A stretch of DNA of 64,000 nucleotides from Anastatus disparis (taxonomy: Eukaryota; Arthropoda; Insecta; Hymenoptera; Eupelmidae): contig JAFFSR010000227.1 in NCBI GenBank assembly GCA_017163975.1, positions 6,376,501 through 6,440,500 of the forward strand, given 5' to 3'. Made by a program: the position numbers and the translations under genes. Under the pieces are notes generated by a model, which saw only the letters and a program-made list of their open reading frames with translations, was not told the origin of the DNA and ran no database searches. This document shows, one piece after another, positions 1-14,600 of the stretch (position 1 is its first letter; the number at the start of each line of letters is the position of its first letter).

Positions 1-181
1 TTTTTTCAAACTATTAAAAATATTTTTGCAAAAGAAATATAATTGCAACAATAAAAGAATAAATAGTAACGCCACATAAAATTATTAACTCCTGACATTT
101 CGCATGATACTTGAAATATAATCGATTATAAAAAAAAGAGTATGGCAAATAATTTTAATGCCTTATGCTTTGCTTTTGTAG

Positions 182-1333
182 GTCACATGCTTTTTGAAAT
201 GACCGCTGGCTATGAATTGTGCACTTTTGAACCAACTGCCGTAAATCTTTCCGATATTCAAAAATATCCACAGGTGCGCTCTCATATACATATACGCGTC
301 CTTTAAAAATTTTTATTTTATATCATAAAAGGAAAAATAACAACACTTTTATTACATTTTTACACGGTTAAAAAATGTTGTACAAAAGTAAAAAGTTTGA
401 GTTTTATGGAGCGTCATTCGACATGTAAATTTGAGATTTTTTATTTTTTCCAAGATTCTCATTAAAACTTTTTACGAGCAATTTCCAAGGAATATCGTAT
501 ATTAAAGTTACGGTATAAAAATTATAATAAAAGGATGAAATTTGAAAATCCTAAAAACAATTTAACGATTAAAATTTATTAACCGTGTGAAAATAAAAAA
601 CTTATTTTTATTAAGATGACGTGAAAATGTTTATGCCACAATGCTTGCATTAAATATATTTTTTTAAATATTTTTTCATTTTTAGGTATTAGAATGTTTA
701 AGATTTATATTTGAACGACAAACGCAAGGAGCGAGGTATCCTAGCATAGAAGAATTAATACTACACGATCTATTTCGCAATATTGATCTCCGTGAAATGC
801 GAAACGCTTCAGTTAACGTAAGCGTTTAAATATATTTATGAATAAATTGTTTTGAACCAATTTCGTAAAATTACAGTTATTAAAAATTTTGAAAATTTTT
901 ATTTTTAGATTTTCCGTCCAGATACAACCATTCCAATATCAAAAATACTCGATGGGATCAAGTGTCAAAAGACGCCAGTTAAACGGTAAAATTTTAAATA
1001 TTGAAATACTGCTTGATGAATGAAATTGCCTGTGAAATTTTTATCACATTTATTCGTTTTTGCATGCATAGCCGATATAGAACACATACAGCCACCAAAC
1101 ATTGGTAATGGATAACGTAATAGTTATTATAATTAGGATTTTTTTATAATTTCTATGTGTTAAATGTAGAAAAGTAAATAAGTTTAAATATAAACAAAAT
1201 TTTTTTAATTTACAGATTATCATATATGGACTCTGAAGATATGATATCACTGAGTAGCCCAGAAAGTGACCGCAGTGAAAATGGTTCATTGCTTGCGCAA
1301 ATATACAAAGAACTTTCTATCACATCTGTTTAA
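182..1333 (+). CDS. Slob: Slowpoke-binding protein / PXK-like pseudokinase, C-terminal part
   Basis: Four 3' coding exons at 182-273, 686-817, 909-985 and 1216-1333 join in frame and give the last 138 residues; the 5' part lies off the left edge. Each junction has AG/GT borders and the phases agree. The peptide starts within a kinase C-lobe (HMLFEMTAGYELCTFEPT), continues with a helical segment (YPSIEELILHDLFRNIDLRE) and ends in a Ser-rich acidic tail (SYMDSEDMISLSSPESD). Known of the family: Slob is a catalytically compromised PXK-like kinase that binds the Slowpoke BK channel and 14-3-3 in Drosophila. Inference: this is the insect orthologue; a PXK paralogue is the main alternative. The stop is at 1331-1333 and a poly(A) signal AATAAA at 1402-1407. 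The gene converges on Caf1-55. Confidence 0.72.
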
Positions 1334-1771
1334 ATGAAATTTTCATTACTATAAATATATACATATATATTTATTCATGATATTAATGGAAAGGTCTTTT
1401 CAATAAAATAAAAAAAATACTAAAAATTAAAAAAAAAAACTTTTTATTTATTTGTAGTTTTGTAATTAGGTGTTTTTGTATCAAAGTCGGAGTATCCAAA
1501 TATACTTCAATGACAATATAAATTTTTCAATAATTTTTTTTTAATTACGATTTTTAGGAAAATATCGACAGTTTAGCAGTAAAGTAGTTGTTATCATGAT
1601 TATTTTAACAATAACAAAAAAAATCATTCTTTATAAGTTACTTTCATTACCTTTAATATTCGATACTTAAACCTTTTTTTATTAATGTAAAACAGCGCGA
1701 TAACTAAAAGTCTTATAATATAATTAAAAAATCGATTAAACTATTTTTTATCAGAAATATAATCTTATTAC
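1334..1771. other. Convergent intergenic / 3' UTR stretch
   Basis: AT-rich spacer between the stop codons of two convergent genes. It holds the AATAAA at 1402-1407 for the left gene and probably the short 3' UTR of Caf1-55. I see no other coding or structural signal. Confidence 0.6.
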
Positions 1772-3888
<2,117 letters not shown>

Positions 3889-4019
3889 CGTTAATGTTTT
3901 GGAGATTAGTTTACGTTAAAAACGAGGAATTGTATTTAAGTTAACTTTAGGCTACGTAAGCCTACACAATAATGCCGGCAGTACTCTACTACTCTACGCA
4001 ACACCCAACAAACACGCGC

Positions 4020-4040
4020 CAAAAATGGCCGCCATATTCG
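4020..4040. promoter_or_regulatory. YY1/Pho-like motif in the Caf1-55 promoter
   Basis: AAAATGGCCGCCATATT is at about 4022-4038, roughly 130 bp upstream of the Caf1-55 start codon. It contains a GCCAT core in both orientations. This matches the general YY1/Pho recognition core; occupancy is inferred only. Confidence 0.35.
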
Positions 4041-4516
4041 ACTGTTTCAACCTGTTTTGAATAGTTCGTACTTTGTCCACCTCATTTAATTAACATTGCA
4101 TTTCATGTCGCTACTTTAGGTCTTATATCAAAGTAGATTAATAAGCGAAAGCGTGAAATTCGGCAACGCTGTACTGTAATTCAATTGTGTATTATTACAA
4201 GGGCAATCCCTATGGAATGTTCTTCAAACAGCTGATATCAATGCATTGTTCGGAAATCGCCGTTTAGAAATTACCATTAACGAACTAGCAAATGGTTTAC
4301 CCCCATAAATCAGGCTTGATGCGATTTTATTTTTGCATTTCTATAACATTAAATCTTTTTTATTTGATTCAAGGATATGTTTTTAATATTTTTTTCAAAT
4401 AAGCTGATAATTGTTATAAAAAAAAAATTGTAAAAATACAAAAACGCACGGAATTGACTTTATACTGTTCGTGAAAAAATTTATATTTCAAAAATGCTTC
4501 CTTTATAATTATTTGC

Positions 4517-4721
4517 GATTTTTTTCAAAAACTACTGAATGAATTGCATTTTTAGATCCAGCATTATAATCTTGAAAATGTTGATTATAAATAATTATGT
4601 AACCATTTAATTCTATATTTTATAGTAATTAAAAAAATTTTTTTTAAATATCAAAAACATTATTTGTTGTCATGAAATTCTGATTTATTCTCAATTCATT
4701 CAGTAGTTCTCGAAAAAAATC
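4517..4721. repeat. Inverted repeat / probable degraded foldback element
   Basis: The 30-nt segment at 4517-4546, containing ACTACTGAATGAATTG, recurs as its reverse complement at 4692-4721 with two mismatches. The spacer is about 145 nt. There are no clear target-site duplications, so a MITE origin is inferred. Confidence 0.5.
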
Positions 4722-5333
4722 TTAAAAATTATGAATTTTTAAAAATGCAAAAAATAATTCATAATTGCATTTTTAATTCTTTTCATAAACCGCTGCCTAA
4801 GAAGTAGCAACTTAATTATATGTAAAAAGTAAAATTCATACACTATAGGGTTTTAATAACATTAATTGTTAAATAACTTAACAACTATTGAATTTATGAT
4901 AGTTTATTATGTCATTTTTAACTACGAAAAAATTATGATTTATTAAAAAAATTTCTATATTAAATTAATTTAATACAAATTATTAATTAAGTATAAAAAT
5001 AATAAAAATGAGAAGATTGAAAATAAAGAATATTGTATTGCTATTTCTGAAAAGAGGCTCAATCTTTATTAGTAAATTGAATCTTACATTAATAATTAAA
5101 AATACTTGTTTTTTTTAATTATTTTCAATCATATATGAATATTTTACTTTATTCTCATTGTTATTAAAAAAAAAATTGTTATATCAAGTCTATATATTTA
5201 TTTTGTAGTTAATTTCTAAATTTCATTTTTGAAATTACGAAACTACGCGGTAGGAAGCGGAGCAAGTTGTCTTACGGTAAATTGTGCAGTTCTTTTCCTG
5301 TTCTGTGAACGCGTGAACAATACCGACCTCAAA

Positions 5334-6188
5334 ATGGTAATGAATTAATCTTTAAAATTTAAATGCATCTTAACAAAATAATGAAAGAAATTTGAAAATA
5401 GTGCAAATTAATTGTTTTCGCGTTTATTAAATAGTGTATTTTGATAAAATTTTATCTAAAAATAAGTAAAATCAGAAAGTTAAATTGTGTGCAAAAAGTG
5501 GGGTTATGTTATTGTTCCATGGACTTGTCATAAATATCGTTATAAATTTTTAATATTAAAATCTATCAATGATTATTATTATTATTTAAGATAAAATACC
5601 AGTGCTATTATTTATTTAGTGTGATTTATAAAAAAAAAAACAATGTTCTAATTAATTTTTATTTTTAATCAGTGATTGTAAATCATAACCTTTCTAACCA
5701 TTGTTGTGAAACAAATTTTATAAGAATTATTTAAAGATGAAATATACTCTATTAAAATAATAATAATTTATCTTTTAATAATGTAAAAATTTTAATTATT
5801 AATTTATTTTTAATAGGCAAAGCGCACGAAGAAGGTCGGAATCACGGGTAAATATGGTACCCGTTATGGTGCTTCCCTTAGGAAGATGGTCAAAAAGATG
5901 GAAATAACCCAGCATAGCAAATACACATGTACTTTCTGTGGCAAGGTAAATAATTAAGATTAGACAATTATAAAAAAATACTATATATATTTAAAAAGTT
6001 TAGTTTGAACAATAAAAATTCTTTGTAACTTTTGTTTATAGGAAGCCATGAAGAGAAGTGTAGTTGGTGTCTGGTCTTGCAAACGATGCAAAAGGACTGT
6101 TGCTGGTGGAGCTTGGGTCTTTTCCACAACCACAGCAGCTTCAGTTAGGTCTGCAGTCCGTCGTTTACGTGAAGTTAAAGATCAATAA
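5334..6188 (+). CDS. RpL37A: 60S ribosomal protein L37A (eL43)
   Basis: Complete three-exon gene. Exon 1 CDS is only the ATG (5334-5336), immediately followed by a GT donor; exon 2 is 5817-5945 and exon 3 is 6042-6188. The product is 92 residues, exactly the family length: [19 protein letters not shown]..., ending LREVKDQ. A C4 zinc ribbon is visible (Cys39, Cys42, Cys57, Cys60, from CTFCGK and CKRC). It is a structural protein of the large cytosolic ribosomal subunit. A CTTTTCC tract at 5292-5298 is consistent with a 5'TOP start, the usual growth-dependent translational control of ribosomal-protein mRNAs. An AATAAA at 6184-6189 overlaps the stop codon, implying a very short 3' UTR. Confidence 0.97.
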
Positions 6189-6660
6189 AAAGTTAATTTA
6201 AAATAATTAATCGTTGGTTTCTTCTATTATCTTCTTCCACCTGTAATTTCATAGTAAAAAAAATTCGAGGTATTTAAGGATAGTGAAAGTTAAAGGGAAA
6301 AAAAAAATTAAAATTTACAAATCTGAAATTATTTCTTATTTGCCATAGTGAACTTGCACGTGACAGTACACAATTAGCATAAATTAATTTAAGCGCATTT
6401 AATTTACCAAAACTAATATCTAACGTTTGATCTCGTACATATTTATTTATTATAAGATTACGGTGATTTTTTTTTTAAATCAACAACTATGCAACTCTTT
6501 CTACTCTTAACTTTGCAAAAAAAAAAATGATAACGATAAAATTCTTAATTTGACGAAGTGATAGTTTACATTTTAATGAAAGTTTTAAAATAATGCAATG
6601 GTCAATGTAATCTTTTTTTTTTAAATATAATAAGCGCTGGATGATATTATCACACATTAG

Positions 6661-7391
6661 GATGCCAACAATTGATACAATTGCTCGATCCCGAAGAACA
6701 AACTGTTGATGCACCACCAGCAGTACAAGTAATTTTATTATTTCTAATTTATAATAAATTTCAGAATCGAAATATATATCAAGTGCTTGGTAAGCTGAAT
6801 TTTTTTGAAAAAAAGTCTATTTAACAAAGTTTGTTCAACAATTTAAATAGATTTGAAAAATTCATTAAAATTGACTCTTAAGAATCTAAAATATTAGAGG
6901 AACTACGTGCTTTTTCAAAATAAAAATCACCAATTACCTCTGTAAAATTATCATTAGTCCTTTCCCCTGTTTTCCCAAAAATTACACATTCATATTTATT
7001 TAGCTTACTGTTACTACTTATAAACATTCTAAGAATGTATAAATATTTATTGTTTACCAAAATTTTAAAATTTATTTTGCATTAAAGCTACGTTATTCAT
7101 CAATTATTTTTTTAACAATTATAAAAATTATACGTTCGATTCAAAATTTTAATAAATGTAATTTATTTTAATGTCCCTGCATTTGAATTTCTTTATTAAA
7201 TGTTTAAAAAGAATTTATACGAACGTAATCAGTTTCCAAAGGAAAATAAAACCATGCAGATATTCATAAATTTTTTTTTAGCTTTTACCATTCTAAAAAA
7301 ATGTTTATAAAGTATTTCATAATAAAGCATTACTTATAAGACAAAAACATCTTTTCATTTAATATTACAGTGCAGTCTCGAGAATTCTTAA
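6661..7391 (+). CDS. Unassigned candidate exon pair, possible 3' end of a small gene
   Basis: At 6661-6728 an AG acceptor (CACATTAG) and a GT donor (GTAATT) bracket 68 nt that stay open in one frame and encode CQQLIQLLDPEEQTVDAPPA followed by VQ. Codon use is coding-like and GC is higher than the surroundings. The next good acceptor (TATTACAG, 7369-7370) joins in phase and adds CSLENS and a stop at 7389-7391. The first exon begins with two nucleotides of a split codon, so it needs an upstream exon ending in phase 1; none was found between RpL37A and here. RpL37A exons do not fit this phase. I do not recognise the protein. It could be a small gene, an alternative exon or a remnant of a dead gene. 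Confidence 0.35.
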
Positions 7392-8241
7392 GATGTCAAA
7401 TATTGTGCATAATGGCTCAAAAATATCATATAGGTTACATTAACAGTGACATAGTGTGAAGCTTCTACAATAGAATTTATAGATTCCTCATTACATTAAA
7501 TCACATTATTTAAATATACAAGATCACCAATAATACGACTTTTGTGCACTTAAAATTTTTATTCTGAATAATGAAAAAAAAGAAAATGATTTTTTTCTAA
7601 TACTATTTAAAGTATTTAAAAAAGAAAAATAATTTGTTATAATACAGTTGAATCCAAAAATTTAGGCACCTATCACATAATATGTTACATAAAGTTTTTA
7701 TTAATGGGGATCTCTTATATTTGAAAACTTAACATTTCATAAATCGCAAATTTGAAAAGATTTTAATAACTTATGAATTTGAATACTAATTTAAAACAAT
7801 CGCATTGTTTTTGGTATTTGTAAAATTTTTTATGAACATAATTTATTGTTTATTAAAACCAATATGATTGATTTTTTACCTACTAGAAAACTTTATTAAG
7901 CATCAGGAAGATTTAGTTATTAGTTACTAATTACACCAGAGTAATATTTTCTACACCTACTCGGTGAAATTCGTAAATTGTAAATGCTCATCACGAACTA
8001 TACAAGTACATCTTTACATCGTGAAAAAAAATTTATTGCTAAACTTTTGGCGTGATAAAATTTATTAAACACTGTGAATGTATCCTATTGTGAAGGCCAA
8101 CCCGAGACTTCACTGTACTTTATAAAACTTGCAATCGTACAGAAAAAAGAGTAGAGCTTGCACAATTGATCATCGCTTAAATTACAGTGATTTTTTTTAT
8201 TAATTTTATTATTTTACCATAGAATGTTCATTCTATTTAAC

Positions 8242-8427
8242 ACAAGAGTGAGTTATAAGAAAAAATACTTTATTATCAAAGTGACTTCTTGTTTTTAAAC
8301 GAACTTCAGTTTTCTAAATATTAATCGTTCAGTTCATTTCTATAAAAAATTGGCTATCGTTCATAATTGCGTTTCATAAAAACAAACAGCAATACATATT
8401 TTGTTTTTTTATATAACTCACTCTTGT
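8242..8427. repeat. Inverted repeat beside the GPCPD1 3' end
   Basis: ACAAGAGTGAGTTATA at 8242-8257 is repeated as a perfect reverse complement at 8412-8427, with about 155 nt between. It lies 175-360 bp downstream of the GPCPD1 stop, so it may sit in that gene's 3' UTR. It could be a MITE remnant or an RNA stem. Confidence 0.55.
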
Positions 8428-8602
8428 TTTTATGCAATGAACGCGCGTACTCAATAAACGCGTGAAAATTTGCATAATTGTTTCTTTTTTCTTTACAAAT
8501 TAAGTGTGTTTCACAAAGAAAAGACAAAACAAAAAATTGACGCCCGTTTCACGTCTAATAATTTTAGAAGCACAATTTGAATCCTTATCTAAAGGAAAAA
8601 AA

Positions 8603-11600
8603 TCAGAGACAATCATTTGCTGTCTCATTCTCCGTCCGAATCTCTGACGGATTGCTACATACTATATCCGCAAGAGCCTTCGTTTTGGGTGGATGACCAA
8701 ACGAGGTCGCGCATACGCTAAAGTCCTTGGTAAGATCGCGGATATCCTTTTCTTGTTGTGCTATATCACAGTTATTACTTGACAGATTAGTGACACTGGC
8801 GCCTCCAACGCTGTCATCGCTTTCGCTTCCACCGGCACTGTTAACGAATGGTGCCGTCAATGTACCTGGGGCACCTGATGTGGCTTGAGCTTGAGCCAAA
8901 GCTATCAGAGCCTTTTGGTTTTCGCGAGCATCCACCAAAAATATGCTTTCTTTAACTTCTTTTGCGTTATATTCATCGATTCTGTAAAAAATAAAGATAA
9001 AAAAGATGAAATTAATAATAAATAAAACAATTTCTATTTCAATTAAAAATTTATAATATTGATACTAAATTAAGTGAAAAGAAAAAATATACTTTTTACT
9101 TACTTATCATATATAACAGCATGAAGACCAAGTTTCTTAAGATGTTGTATAGTATCTTTATCATTGTTATCATCTCCCCAACAGAATACAATTAGCCCAC
9201 GATCTTTAACTACTTTGACTTGGCCAGGATCTCGTAAAATATCTTCGGTGTGAACATTTATTCCTAATATATCTGCAGCCAGTGCATGCCTCATGGCCAT
9301 TGGTATAGTTTGGCACCTTGGATCATGATAAGTCGGATATTTAATAGTCACTCCTTGTGTTAGAAAAACTACTGGATACTTATTTTGCTTCAATCTCATC
9401 ATAGCGCAAATGTCTGGATTGAATGATGAGAATACAACTTTTCTATCACCACCGTGTTCCAATACAACTTTAAGTATGATGTCCAAGTACAAATTAAGGT
9501 CAAATGGGTGATTAAGTTCAAATGTGCCATCCTGAAAAAAAATTTTAGTTTAATATTACTTGAAGCAAATATATACGATTGCATTATTGATTGTTATTTT
9601 TACCTTCAGCTGCATTGTCCACTTTATTTCAATATTGCAGGCAACATGTTGTTCTAACTCCTGAAGTGCTGCTTGAAGTGTTGGAAAAGGTTGATGATCT
9701 TCTAGATCCTCATCAAAGAATTTTGGTGTCTTTAATTTGCCTTCTTCTAAATGATAAACCTAAGAATATGAAAATTAATTTAATAAAAGTATTAAATAAT
9801 TTAAAAAAAAAAGAAGTAGAAAATAAAACTAGATGAGAAGGCCAGAAGATTCATCGAGGCTTTGGTCATACATTTTTCTTACTCTATTTGCACGTTATAT
9901 TTCTTTTTTATTTTTTATATTCATCAAAGCACGCAGAAAATATAAAAAAAAACTCGAGACGGTAGCATTGTCCTTTACATTATCGTGATCTTGGAATCAT
10001 GCTGCAAGATGTGGCGAAAGTGAGGAAATACTGAAGTGCTGGTTTCTGACTGTTGCTCTTGATAAATGTTTTCTTACTTAGAATTTTCGAGCAAAGCAAT
10101 TGAAATAGATTAATAGGACTATGTAGCTTTTTTTAAGCAAATTGCTATATTTTTAAGAGAATTATAATGACGTGAGAATTTTCGAGTTTCTCCGATGTCG
10201 TGAATCAATCTCTTAGAAAGAAAATAGATGACAATTAGTTAGAATCGGAGAAAGTTCGAAGAGATTTATTCGAGGAAGCAGCATAACAATGGCATTATCT
10301 TTTTTACTTGAAGGGTATGAAAATTTCTGGAAATATGAGAATCAGACATGATAGCCACTGAACATCCAAAAGTCAACCTATGGAATGTATGTACCAAATT
10401 TTACATGTATTCAAAATATTTCAAAGAAAATATAATTTCTTATTATAATTACAATAATAACAAGAATAAAAACGTTTCCATTATAATTAAGTAATTAATT
10501 TAATCAAAATAATTTAAAATCATAAAAGTTTACAGAACTATAATATTTAAAAAATATTTCAAATTTTCATAAAACAAAGATTTATATATTAACATTAACT
10601 TCAAATATATATTATATTCCATTTTTAAATTGACAAATCGATATTTTCAATTCGAGTGACTACTGCTAGTTACTTAATCAATAAAAGTGAATTGTTAATG
10701 CATATCGCACGATGTCATTAGATTATAAATATAAAATTTTATTGCATGCAATGATTTTTGCACGAGTTGAGCGCAAGCGGTATGAAAGCTCACCGATTGG
10801 TTAACCCCCTGCTCAGCTTTATCAAGGTAATACAGCACCTGACCCAAGGAGTCCCCCGGGTAATAAAAATCCTGTTAAATATCAAAAATAAGGTCGAATT
10901 TGACAACATCATGTCGTACACCTTGTGTGAAACCTATCTTGTCTATTTTATTTTTTCTTTATTTCATTTACTAATTAGGAAAGAAATTCATAAGATGGCA
11001 CTTTGGCTCCCCATGTTTATCTCGCTACTCTTAACTGGATTACTGATTTAGTAATGCCAGTGAAAGATAAACAAAAGTAATAGAGAAGGGAAAGAAACAG
11101 TCAGGGGACCGGGACCACATGTTTAGAAATAGATTATAATTATCAAGTCAATTAGGTACGAAAACGTAAAAATAATGTTTTAATCAGAACATTATAAAAA
11201 CATTTCTTTAAATCAATATTTAATTTCATTTCATTGCTTATAAGAAAATTAAAAAAAATTTTTTACGTGTTCGTACAATAGGGACAATATATATAAAATC
11301 ATAAACAAAATATACAATTACCTTAAGTAAGTGCAATTGTTCCAAAGTAAGATCTTTCACTGGTATTTCTAACATGTCCATAGCCTCTATTTGCTTTTTG
11401 CGCTTCAAAGAAATGGATACATAAAAATCATGATAAATAACAGGAATTAAATCCTTGGATAGTTGTACATCAAACTCAACCATGTCGGCACCGTGATATG
11501 CAGCAGTCTTTAATGAGGCAATTGTGTTCTCTCGAACATTAGCACAACTATAAATAAACAAAAATCATTTGTTGAGTTGGGTTTATCATGTACAATTCAA

Positions 11601-14600
11601 ATAAAAGAAAATATAAAATTTAATAACAATAGTTTCGTAATTAATTTTTAAATTATTATCGAAAAACGTATACTTGATGCATGACAACTGTTTAACCTTT
11701 TCACTGCCATAACAAAAATTTTTATATGGAATTACCATATAAAAATCGTTCCCATGGCAGTTAAGGGGTTAATTCATAAGAAAAAAATTAAATATCTTAC
11801 TTTTTCATTTTACACGTAAAAGAAGTTCCGAGTCCACGGTGACCGACATCTAATCCAGACCACCTTTGCTCCCAATGTTTTGCATAAGAAATACTCATGT
11901 CCCATGGAAAGTCAGGAATTGGTTTAATGGTGACATACTCTACAGTTAATTGTCCTAAAAAACATATGATATTTTTTTAGAATAACAGTAAAATCGAAAT
12001 TAAAATATAACAAAAATTATTTAAATAACTTACCTATTGGTCTATGCTTGGTACTAGTAATCGGTACTGTCAAAAGTCCTACACTAGCTTGTAATGTACT
12101 AGGTAAAAGGTAGCTAAAACCAATATGAGTTGGTGGTTCACCAGGGAAAGATCTTGTTGTAAACACATAGTAATCCACTAAATAAGCCTGAAAAAGAAAT
12201 TTCATGAAAAAAAAATTTTTTTAATGTTTCAAAAGGTCATTTTACAACATCGAAAAATAATGTTTGTACCATAGTATTATTAAATTTAATTTTTTAAATT
12301 TTAGCTAACAAAATAAGATTTAACAAAATTATACTAACATGAAAATAATTGTAGTGCAATATTAATAATACTACATATCATTTCTTTAGTTCAATAAATA
12401 AAAACAAAATAGTAAAAGTGTAGATAATTGCAAAATAGTTTATTAAGAATTAAATTTAGAAATTTATCTAAATACTGACTTTAATAAAAAAATCTAGGTG
12501 AGTTATTAAATTAAATGTATCTTCAACTCATTTGCATTCACCTATATTTATATTGAATTTTTGATAAATATAAATATAATTTAAAATAAAAACTAAATAA
12601 AATGGTAATAATGTGACCAAATTTTATATTGTTAGTTAAAATTTAAAAGTAATTAAATAAGCGATCGAAGATAGCATCAGCAAAATTCAAATTGCTTCTT
12701 TTTACTTTTTTCCGGAAAGCAAAGATGTGAAAGCCGGAAAAGAGGAGAATGAGGAAAAAAGAGAAAGAAAAGAATAAGATATATGCATATACATATATTT
12801 TCAATAAAAAAAAAACATTAATATTTCTGTAGAGAGAGTTAAGAGAGAAATAGAGAAATTTTTTGCAATGTATTTTTAGTGCCCAATGTTTAAACTATGC
12901 CAAAAAAATTCGTAAACGTTCGACTCTTACTAATGCTACCACGCACTTGGCAGAGATCATATCTTCGATCGTCTCGGCTTTAATTAAGAAGCAAACTATA
13001 AATGTATCAACAATTTGTCATGTTACAAAGAGACCGAAAAAAACATTACAAAGTTCAACGATTTTTGTATGTTATATAAGTAACAAATTTATCGATTAAT
13101 AATTGTAGTTTACTTCTTAGAATATCTAGCAATAAACCAGACCAAATTATATGCCATATGCTGTTTTTCACTGCTTGGTGTGTGAAGCGACCCCCGCATC
13201 ACCTGCCAATCATTAATTATTAATTTTCTTTTTTTTATTTTATTCTATCGTTTTTCTTTTGCATTTTATTTAAGAAAGAAAATAAAAATAAATATCAATA
13301 TGTTCGAATTCGGTTTGTCAGAAGCTTGATAGCTTATTTCTGGCATTGGCCGCGCAGCTTGGCCACGTGCTATTCATGTAGAGTCGTTTAGAGCTAGAAA
13401 ATAATAGCCAATAACACTAAAAAGGATATAAGAGGACTATTGGGAATCTCACCATTTTTCGACGCACACAGATGTATACGAGATGTGACAGCGTTGTCGC
13501 AATACTATTTCTCTTTTTTTAATAGTTTTTCTTTTCTTTTTTTCTAAGTATAGTAGATCCCGTGAGTAACGTGAATTACATTTTTCAGGAATTTATTTTA
13601 AATAATTGAGTTGATAGTTAAATTTAGTAAACAACTAAGCGCAATTTTTTATTTTAATTTTAATAATTATGAATTCACTTTCTATTTTTTATTGCAGTTT
13701 ATTTTTGTAATTTTTGCACTCATTAAAAAAAATATTGATTATAAAAGCGATGTGTAGATTTGTTTACTTCTTATTCAGTACAAAGAGAATGAAAGATATT
13801 CTTTTTTTATAAACACAATGTGAAATATTTATATTTACAGATAAAGTCTTATACGTTGAAATAATGAACTTTCTAAAACTGCCAATCTATTAAATTAAAA
13901 TAAATTATTGAAAAATGCACTAATTTCACGTTGCCTGCACTGTCTAATATACTTGAGAAGGAACTGGAGGTCTAGGAATCGCGTAAACCGGTATTAGATA
14001 ACTGATCTCTTTTTATGCAGAATATAACGGATTATTGAAATCATTGCATCAAACTTAACGTTATTCATTTATTTCCCTTTTTCTCTCTTTCTTTTCATAT
14101 ATTCTTATAGCTAATTTAAAAATGTATTTCTCTCTCTTTTTAAATTTCTCTTTATATACTTTTTGAACGCGTGTTATGTAACACAGTTTACGAGAGCCTA
14201 GGCACTTAGGATAGGGAAGTGGATGGGATTTTTTAACGACAATCAAAACCATCATATCTCCGTGTGATGTCATTGCGACACATTGATACAAAGCACAATT
14301 GCTTAGCATCGGTAACATCAGATTCATCATGGTCTTGCTTTTTTGTACAATTGTCATAGGCTCTCATCAGCTTTCACATCCAATTGTCCATTATTCTGTT
14401 GCAGACATCATTGTAGTTCTCCACTCTGGGGCAACAAGCTGCTGGACAAGTTTAATAGTCTTTTACCAATTTGATAAAAAAATAAAAATTTAATTAGTTT
14501 TTTTTAAGAAGACTCGGCCGGCCTACTCGTGGTCTACTGAAAACTTTCATGGTATGGTCAATGTGTGCACTTGCAGTGTATTTCTTTTGTATTTTATCGC

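Larger units (their letters stand above)
3889..5333. other. Divergent intergenic region between Caf1-55 and RpL37A
   Basis: The two genes face away from each other. The left part (to about 4050) is comparatively GC-rich and carries the Caf1-55 5' UTR and promoter. The middle is AT-rich with an inverted repeat at 4517-4721. The right end carries the RpL37A 5' UTR, with a pyrimidine tract (CTTTTCC) near 5292-5298 that looks like a 5'TOP transcription start. Confidence 0.6.
6189..8602. other. Intergenic region plus probable GPCPD1 3' UTR
   Basis: AT-rich spacer. It contains a candidate orphan exon pair (6661-6728 and 7371-7391, listed separately) and an inverted repeat at 8242-8427 close to the GPCPD1 stop. 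I found nothing else I could support. Confidence 0.5.

Noticed and set aside
10758..11051. 97-codon plus-strand ORF in a GPCPD1 intron
   Set aside because: The translation has no recognisable domain and no splice context; I left it as a chance ORF or unclassified insertion.
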